Position numbers and translations under genes: made by a program | Origin: Oscillospiraceae bacterium | GTDB lineage: Bacteria > Bacillota_A > Clostridia > Oscillospirales > Oscillospiraceae | Assembly (NCBI GenBank): GCA_017398105.1 | Contig: JAFQHF010000018.1 | Location: 1 to 26,966, forward strand | Length of the DNA: 26,966 nucleotides | Reading direction: 5' to 3' | Notes under the pieces: model-generated | What the model was told of the DNA's origin: nothing | Database searches by the model: none | What the model saw: only the letters and a program-made list of their open reading frames with translations | Shown here: in pieces, positions 22,811 through 26,966 of the stretch | How positions within the stretch are numbered: position 1 is the stretch's first letter | How the letters are laid out: every line of letters begins with the position of its first letter

Positions 22811-23302
22811 TTATTTTTCCATTACCTGCCGGAGCTTTTCCAGGGCACGCTTTTCGATGCGGGAAACATAGCTTCTGCTGATTCCCGTAATCTGTGCCAC
22901 CTCTCTCTGGCGTTTGGGCAGCTGTCCGTCCAGGCCGTAACGCAGCCGGATCACCTGACGTTCCTGTTCCGTAAGACAGTGATCCACAGCCCTGCGGAGC
23001 AAATCCGCCTGCTCCCGTGCCGATACCTGCTCCAGCAGGTCGCCCTCCTGCGCAACCACCTCCATCAGCTCCAGCGGAGCTCCATCTGCTCCGGTTTCAA
23101 TATAATCCGACAGGGATATATCCTGCGCACTCTTTCGCTGCGCCCGAAAATACATCAGGATTTCATTTTCCACGCACCGGGCAGCATAGGTCGCAAGCCG
23201 GGCACCCTTGGATGCATCAAAAGTCGTGATTCCCTTGATCAGGCCGATCGTACCGATGGAAATCAGATCCTCCTGGTCAGAGGTCTGGGCGTAGTATTTT
23301 TT
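22811..23302 (-). CDS. sigK: 3' half of sporulation sigma factor SigK, split by the mobile element
   Basis: 163 codons of a sigma-70 family protein that lacks its beginning. Reading from 23302: KKYYAQTSDQEDLISIGTIG (end of region 2.1 and region 2.2), then KGARLATYAARCVENEILMYF (2.3-2.4, -10 recognition), a linker with SAQDISLSDYIE, and region 4 (LTEQERQVIRLRYGL to SRSYVSRIEKRALEKL, the -35 helix-turn-helix). MYFRAQRKSAQD favours SigK over SigE. SigK drives late mother-cell genes during spore formation. No start codon or N-terminal region precedes it; homology stops at the border of the recombinase gene. A GTG at 23173 could start only a useless C-terminal piece. The 5' half must lie past the far end of the element, and precise excision would be needed to rebuild the gene. 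Confidence 0.9.
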   Translation of the reverse strand, partial: KKYYAQTSDQEDLISIGTIGLIKGITTFDASKGARLATYAARCVENEILMYFRAQRKSAQDISLSDYIETGADGAPLELMEVVAQEGDLLEQVSAREQADLLRRAVDHCLTEQERQVIRLRYGLDGQLPKRQREVAQITGISRSYVSRIEKRALEKLRQVMEK

Positions 23303-24930
23303 GGAGGGTTGATGCCCGCAGGTAGCACTTGAGGCGAGTAAATCGCCTCATATTTTTGCCCTAATTTGAGATAAATGTCCAAATGAATCTCTTCTTTGGT
23401 GCTTTCCTTCTTCACAACCACCTTATCCAGGATCGTGACAACCAGGGCTGTGTTGATTTCACCCTCAAAACTCAGTTGCTTTTCCAACTCCTGACGGATG
23501 GCTTCAATATCTAACTCCTGCGAAGTGGCCTTTGACTGTTCCTGTCGGATGGCTGCCAGCTGGGATTCCTGGGCCTTTAGCTGATCGTTCAGACCATCGT
23601 TACGCTCTTTGAATTCTTCGATGGTGATGGCTCCGGCAATGTGCAGATCGAGAAGACGGTCCTTCTTCTGTCTGGTGGCTGCAATCTCCCCTTCCACATG
23701 GGAAAGCAGTCGTTCATAGTCCACCTCTTTCGGCACATGGGTCAGTACCGTGATCAGAGAGTCGATGATGGCATCCTTATCTTTCATCATCTCGGTGAAA
23801 ATCTGCGCCAGAATTTTATCCAGCTCCTCACTGCGGATTTGTGGTGCGGAGCAAGCAGCTCTGCCCTTCTGCCGATATACCTTGCACTGCCACACCTCCT
23901 TATCCCCCGCTGCGCTCTGCAGCACCTGACGGTGGAAGGTGGTTCCATGTTCCTCACAGATGATCTTGGTGCTGTAAGGATAACGATTGTGATAGGATGT
24001 TCCGCTGCTGTGTGACATTGATTCTTTTCTCCTCTCTTTGTACAGGGCATTTGCCCGATCCCACAGTTCTTCACTGACGATGGCGGGGATGCTGGGGTCC
24101 GGATACATGACCCATTCGCTTTCATCCAGAAAGGCTTTCTTCTTGGTGCGGTAATCGATATTCTGGGTTTTGTTGCCGCAGTACCAGCCTTTGTATTTGG
24201 GATTCTCCAGCATATGCCGGATGGTCAGGGTGTTAAAGGCATTTCCCTCCCGGCTGGTATAACCCATCTTCAAAAGTTCCTGAGATATTTTCCGGGTGCC
24301 ATAGCGATGGTTGGCATACAGATCAAAAATGATCCGTACAATTTTCGCCTCTTCCTCGTTGATGGTCAGGACGCAATCCTTTTTGCCATAGCCATAGAGT
24401 TTATCGTTGCCCAGCACATGACCATTCTTGATGGCCTGCCGAAAACCGAATTTCAGACGTTCAGAAAGCTTCCGCACCTCGTCCTGGGCAACACCCGCCA
24501 TGATGACCAAGCGGAACTCACTGTCAGTGTCCAGAGTATTGATATTGTCATTCTGAAAGAAAACGCCCACATTGTGCTCCAGCAGTTCCTGGGTGTACTT
24601 GATGCTGTCCAGGGTGGAACGGGAAAACCGGGAGATTTCCTTGGTGATGATGAAGTCGAACAATCCGGCTTTCGCATCTCGGATCATACGGTTGAATTCA
24701 TCCCGCTTTTTCGTGCTGGTACCGGAAATGCCCTCGTCTATGTACCCCGGAACAAAGGTCCAGTTTTTCTTGCTTCGGATCAGCTCCGTGTAATACTGCA
24801 CCTGATTTTCCAGAGAATTCAACTGCTCATCCTGGTCTGTGGAAACACGGGCATAAAAAGTCACCCGCAGGGGCAGGTCGTAAATCGGCCTGCCCATTCG
24901 CAATTCTGCGCGAATCTTACGTATGTCCAT
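23263..24930 (-). CDS. large serine recombinase of the integrated element
   Basis: A 555-residue site-specific integrase/excisionase. The resolvase-type catalytic domain has LRVTFYARVSTDQ with nucleophile Ser30, GYIDEGISGTS (62-72) and KEISRFSRS (97-105). The recombinase domain follows (GYGKKDCVLTINEEEAKIVR), then a zinc-ribbon region (Cys325, Cys349 and Cys360, with EEH where a CxxC would be expected) and a coiled coil at about 400-490. Length is normal for the family, and the protein resembles the integrases of conjugative transposons and the skin recombinase SpoIVCA. The start is ATG 24930 behind AAGGAGG; the open frame to 24993 has no such signal. It overlaps the 59-residue gene by 14 bases. 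Its last 12 codons and stop (23263-23301) lie in sigK sequence in another frame, so its C-terminus depends on where the element sits. Confidence 0.95.
   Translation of the reverse strand: MDIRKIRAELRMGRPIYDLPLRVTFYARVSTDQDEQLNSLENQVQYYTELIRSKKNWTFVPGYIDEGISGTSTKKRDEFNRMIRDAKAGLFDFIITKEISRFSRSTLDSIKYTQELLEHNVGVFFQNDNINTLDTDSEFRLVIMAGVAQDEVRKLSERLKFGFRQAIKNGHVLGNDKLYGYGKKDCVLTINEEEAKIVRIIFDLYANHRYGTRKISQELLKMGYTSREGNAFNTLTIRHMLENPKYKGWYCGNKTQNIDYRTKKKAFLDESEWVMYPDPSIPAIVSEELWDRANALYKERRKESMSHSSGTSYHNRYPYSTKIICEEHGTTFHRQVLQSAAGDKEVWQCKVYRQKGRAACSAPQIRSEELDKILAQIFTEMMKDKDAIIDSLITVLTHVPKEVDYERLLSHVEGEIAATRQKKDRLLDLHIAGAITIEEFKERNDGLNDQLKAQESQLAAIRQEQSKATSQELDIEAIRQELEKQLSFEGEINTALVVTILDKVVVKKESTKEEIHLDIYLKLGQKYEAIYSPQVLPAGINPPKNTTPRPLTRRI
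23283..23350. other. element/sigK junction (attachment site)
   Basis: SigK homology ends at 23302 in an A6 run (minus strand). Beyond it the sequence codes only for the recombinase. An inverted repeat, GAGGCGA (23331-23337) and TCGCCTC (23343-23349), lies about 30 bases inside the element and could be part of the integrase binding site. The exact crossover cannot be fixed without the other end, but should fall within a few bases of 23290-23305. Confidence 0.65.
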
Positions 24931-25096
24931 CCTGATCCTCCTTTCTGTCGTCCTCAGCATAGCAGAAAGCTTCCGGCCAGTCCAATGTGTCAAGAATTCT
25001 GCTGCGGGACTTGTCGTGAATATCCTGCGTGATCAGTTCCTTATCCAAAAGCGCCTGCAATAAGACGCACATAACATCCTGCTGTACCTTTTTCAT
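24917..25096 (-). CDS. small protein coupled to the recombinase gene (SHOCT-like?)
   Basis: A 59-residue acidic, helical protein: KKVQQDVMCVLLQALLDKEL, then ITQDIHDKSRSRILDTLDWPE. The pattern of a helix, a turn with Leu-Ile-Thr and a second helix ending in Ile-Leu resembles the SHOCT helical hairpin, but I do not recognise the family with certainty. The start ATG 25096 is behind GAGGTGAG at a good distance; a GTG two codons earlier is too close to that site. Its 3' end overlaps the recombinase start by 14 bases, pointing to translational coupling. It could be a partner or directionality factor of the recombinase; that is a guess from position alone. Confidence 0.65.
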   Translation of the reverse strand: MKKVQQDVMCVLLQALLDKELITQDIHDKSRSRILDTLDWPEAFCYAEDDRKEDQDGHT

Positions 25097-25140
25097 CTGC
25101 ACTCACCTCGTATTACCTTATGTTTCTTCCGTCTCATCAT
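25093..25140 (-). CDS. possible 15-codon micro-ORF (MMRRKKHKVIRGECR)
   Basis: A very basic 15-residue open frame fills the gap between the ParB gene and the 59-residue gene. It starts 11 bases after the ParB stop with AAGGTG six bases before ATG 25140, and its stop shares ATGA with the start of the next gene. This is the arrangement of a coupled leader peptide. Its small size means it could be chance, and the peptide matches nothing I know. Confidence 0.35.
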   Translation of the reverse strand: MMRRKKHKVIRGECR

Positions 25141-25150
25141 GTCATGCACC

Positions 25151-26014
25151 TTACCTTTCCTGTGCGCGCTGGCGCTTGCGGTAATCGGCTTCCAACAGCT
25201 TGATAATGTGAGCCTGAATACGGGCGGCATCGTAGCTTTTGGGAAAATACTTCTTCAACTCCGTAGTGCGGAAGCTGATCTTGTCCTGCTGGTTGGCTTT
25301 CGGCTCCCGGAGGATCTCGAAGATCTTATCCATGTTCAGTTCCCCGACTTGGCTCAGCTTCTTCAGTTGGATAGCCTGAGAAAGGGACGGGGTGCAGTCT
25401 TCGCTTTCCATGGTTTCCAGAAGGTCACGCTGTTCCAGCCGGGTTAAGTAGGACAGTTCTACGGCAGGAGTTAGGGCAATTCTGCCGCTATCCACCATGG
25501 ACAAGATTTCGGGGATCAGTTCTGTTAGACGGACATATCGACGCACTTGATTCTTACTTTCACCACTCTGTTCTCCAATAATTTCAGCCGTTTCCAACTT
25601 CCGCCCAACTTGGGTGGAAGTTAAATCAGTCCGCTCGCCCTGTCGACTCATGGCATCCATTTTCAACTTATAGGCATACGCCTTCTCGCTGGGTAGAATC
25701 TTCTCCCGGTGGAGGTTGCTGTCCACCAGAGCAATCGCCGCCGCATCCCGGTCAAGGGTATAAATTAAGGCAGGAACCGTTTCGATTCCTGCCTTTTGGC
25801 ATGCGTGGAGTCTCCGGTGTCCGGAGATCACTTCGTATTCGTTATTTTCAAGCGGTCTGACCGTGATGGGCGTCAGCAGTCCCTGGGTGAGAATGCTCCA
25901 TACCAGCTGGTCCATTTCCGCATCGTCTTTTACCTGGAAGGGATGTCCTTCAAAGGGACGCAGCTTGTCCACAGGCAGTTGCATAGCCTGTACCATATTC
26001 TTGTTTTTATTCAA
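25151..26014 (-). CDS. ParB-like partition/nuclease-domain protein of the element
   Basis: A 287-residue DNA-binding protein. MQLPVDKLRPFEGHPFQV opens the ParB N-terminal domain. EVISGHRRLHACQKAGI (about 61-77) holds the GxRR box that binds CTP in ParB proteins, and LVDSNLHREKILPSEKAYAY is the third conserved box. TSTQVGRKLETAEIIGEQSG followed by ESKNQVRRYVRLTELIPEIL is the helix-turn-helix. Such proteins are common next to MobV relaxases in Clostridia elements and may aid maintenance or transfer; no ParA partner is in the window. The start is probably TTG 26014, overlapping the relaxase stop by 8 bases behind AGAAAGGAAA. The open frame reaches back to 26062 and an ATG at 25996 is the other option. 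Confidence 0.88.
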   Translation of the reverse strand: MNKNKNMVQAMQLPVDKLRPFEGHPFQVKDDAEMDQLVWSILTQGLLTPITVRPLENNEYEVISGHRRLHACQKAGIETVPALIYTLDRDAAAIALVDSNLHREKILPSEKAYAYKLKMDAMSRQGERTDLTSTQVGRKLETAEIIGEQSGESKNQVRRYVRLTELIPEILSMVDSGRIALTPAVELSYLTRLEQRDLLETMESEDCTPSLSQAIQLKKLSQVGELNMDKIFEILREPKANQQDKISFRTTELKKYFPKSYDAARIQAHIIKLLEADYRKRQRAQER

Positions 26015-26966
26015 TCGCAATAGTTTCCTTTCTTTCAGACTTGGGATCGTTGTATTCTGCAATGATTTCCGGTGGGATGGCCGTCAGTGTCTGCTGCAGG
26101 GAAGCGATAGTGCGCTGCAGTTCTTCCTGCTCCTGGACTTTTCTTTCCAGTTCCAGCAATCGCTGCACACTAGGCTTGCTGCTGTCTGCTTCCTTTTTCA
26201 GTTGGGCAATCTCCGCTTTCAATTCCTTTTCCGCTTTTTTCAGTGCCTTGGTTTTGGTCATCAGTTCCGCAACGCCGGGGATATATTCATCCAGAATTTT
26301 GAGAATTTCCTCTCTCACCCGTTTGGTGTTCATAGGATTGATACTGGCCAGCAGATCTCTCAGTTTCTGCTCCAGACGGTGCATCCTGGTGGCCTGCTTG
26401 AAGATTCTGGGAGGCAGGTGGGTTCTTCCGGTTTCACTGGCAGATTCACCCCGCTCCAGATCCGGATACTTCTTCACCATGTAAGACCAGTATTCATCCT
26501 GCCACTGGGTCAGCTTTTTCTTGTTGCCAACGATATCTTTGGCACTGAGCCGTCCATCGGCGGTGATGGGGACAAAGCAAAGGTGCATGTGGGGTGTTTT
26601 CTCATCCATGTGTACCACCGCAGACACGAAGGTGCTGGGGTCCTGCTTGGTTTTCATAAATGCCAGTGCCCGTTCAAAATAGGCCTGGATCTCTTTATCG
26701 CTCTTTCCCTGGAAAAATTCCGGACTGGCGGTGATCAGGGTTTCCACGATACGGACACTGTCCTTCCGGGTCCTGCATCCAGCCTGCGCGATCTGCCGTT
26801 CTGCCTCTGCCCGGTATTTTCCACCCGGTTCGATCAAATGGAAATTGTTTTTACTCAGCTCCGTTTTCACATCCGGATTGCTGGCATAATTTTCTTTCAT
26901 GCGTTCGTTGTGGGCTTCAATGTGTCCGATTTCCGGCCCCTTGTACTTGGCGAACCGGAGGATACC
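26007..26966 (-). CDS. MobV/Pre family relaxase (5' end cut by window edge)
   Basis: The visible 319 residues contain nearly the whole protein. From the edge, ILRFAKYKGPEIGHIEAHNE (motif I, HNER) is only a few codons short of the usual MobV start. HMDEKTPHMHL (about 119-129) is the metal-binding HxDExxPHxH motif. The enzyme nicks the origin of transfer and attaches to the DNA strand so that a conjugative helper can move the element. The C-terminal third is a charged coiled coil (KALKKAEKELKAEIAQLKKE onward). The frame is open to 26966 with no stop. It overlaps the ParB start by 8 bases. The origin of transfer usually sits just upstream, hence outside the window. Confidence 0.93.
   Translation of the reverse strand, partial: GILRFAKYKGPEIGHIEAHNERMKENYASNPDVKTELSKNNFHLIEPGGKYRAEAERQIAQAGCRTRKDSVRIVETLITASPEFFQGKSDKEIQAYFERALAFMKTKQDPSTFVSAVVHMDEKTPHMHLCFVPITADGRLSAKDIVGNKKKLTQWQDEYWSYMVKKYPDLERGESASETGRTHLPPRIFKQATRMHRLEQKLRDLLASINPMNTKRVREEILKILDEYIPGVAELMTKTKALKKAEKELKAEIAQLKKEADSSKPSVQRLLELERKVQEQEELQRTIASLQQTLTAIPPEIIAEYNDPKSERKETIAIE

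Larger units (their letters stand above)
23303..26966 (-). mobile_element. right-hand part of an integrated mobilisable element inside sigK
   Basis: From the sigK junction the genes are a serine recombinase, a 59-residue protein, a ParB-like protein and a MobV relaxase, all on one strand with overlaps or tiny gaps. Recombinase plus MobV without visible type IV secretion genes fits an integrative mobilisable element, although a larger conjugative element with its transfer genes further right is not excluded. The far boundary, cargo and origin of transfer lie outside the window. Confidence 0.8.

Noticed and set aside
24931..24993. Longer N-terminus for the recombinase
   Set aside because: The extra 21 residues overlap the 59-residue gene and no ribosome site precedes that ATG, whereas ATG 24930 has a near-perfect one.
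1..26966. CRISPR arrays, tRNA or rRNA genes
   Set aside because: No short regularly spaced direct repeats, no cloverleaf candidates and no rRNA-like sequence were noticed. The repetitive look of 2700-10700 comes from protein-coding beta-helix repeats.

Overview
The window reads as chromosomal DNA from a moderately GC-rich, spore-forming gut-type Clostridium relative. An Oscillospiraceae/Ruminococcaceae-like host is my inference, from the SigK sequence, the codon use and the gene content. Every recognisable gene lies on the minus strand, so transcription runs from high to low coordinates.

Region 1 (about 23303 to the right edge) is one end of an integrated mobilisable element. It carries a MobV/Pre-type relaxase cut by the window edge, a ParB-like protein, a possible 15-codon micro-ORF, a 59-residue protein and a large serine recombinase. 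These are packed with short overlaps, as in one operon. The recombinase ends exactly where the 3' half of a sporulation sigma factor gene (sigK) begins (22811-23302). The element therefore splits sigK, in the manner of the developmental skin elements of Bacillus subtilis and Clostridioides difficile. The 5' half of sigK should lie beyond the far end of the element, outside this window.

Region 2 (22695 down to 12354) is a compact ten-gene operon for a Wzx/Wzy-type surface polysaccharide. In order it has a nucleotide-sugar aminotransferase, a phosphoglycosyl transferase that starts the lipid-linked unit, a GT2 glycosyltransferase, a LicD-family phosphotransferase, two GT-B glycosyltransferases, an EpsG-like polymerase, a third GT-B glycosyltransferase, a Wzx-type flippase and a Wzz-type chain-length protein with a decayed kinase-like tail. 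Most genes overlap by 4-20 bases, two use TTG or GTG starts, and the operon ends in a strong terminator. The genes can build, flip, polymerise and size-control a repeat unit of about four to five sugars, probably phospho-decorated. The sugar dehydratase and any regulator must lie elsewhere.

Region 3 (12272 down to 130) is a single transcription unit for a giant secreted protein of 3953 residues. It has its own promoter, a leader of about 170 bases and a double terminator. The protein has a signal peptide, a Glu/Thr/Pro/Ala-rich stretch, a transglutaminase-like domain with a complete Cys-His-Asp set, about ten related beta-helix modules, and a C-terminal run of Ig-like (Big_2-type) domains. 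No sortase or S-layer anchor is visible. The gene contains no TTA, CTA or TCA codon at all, which leaves the opposite strand open for 11.9 kb as an artefact.
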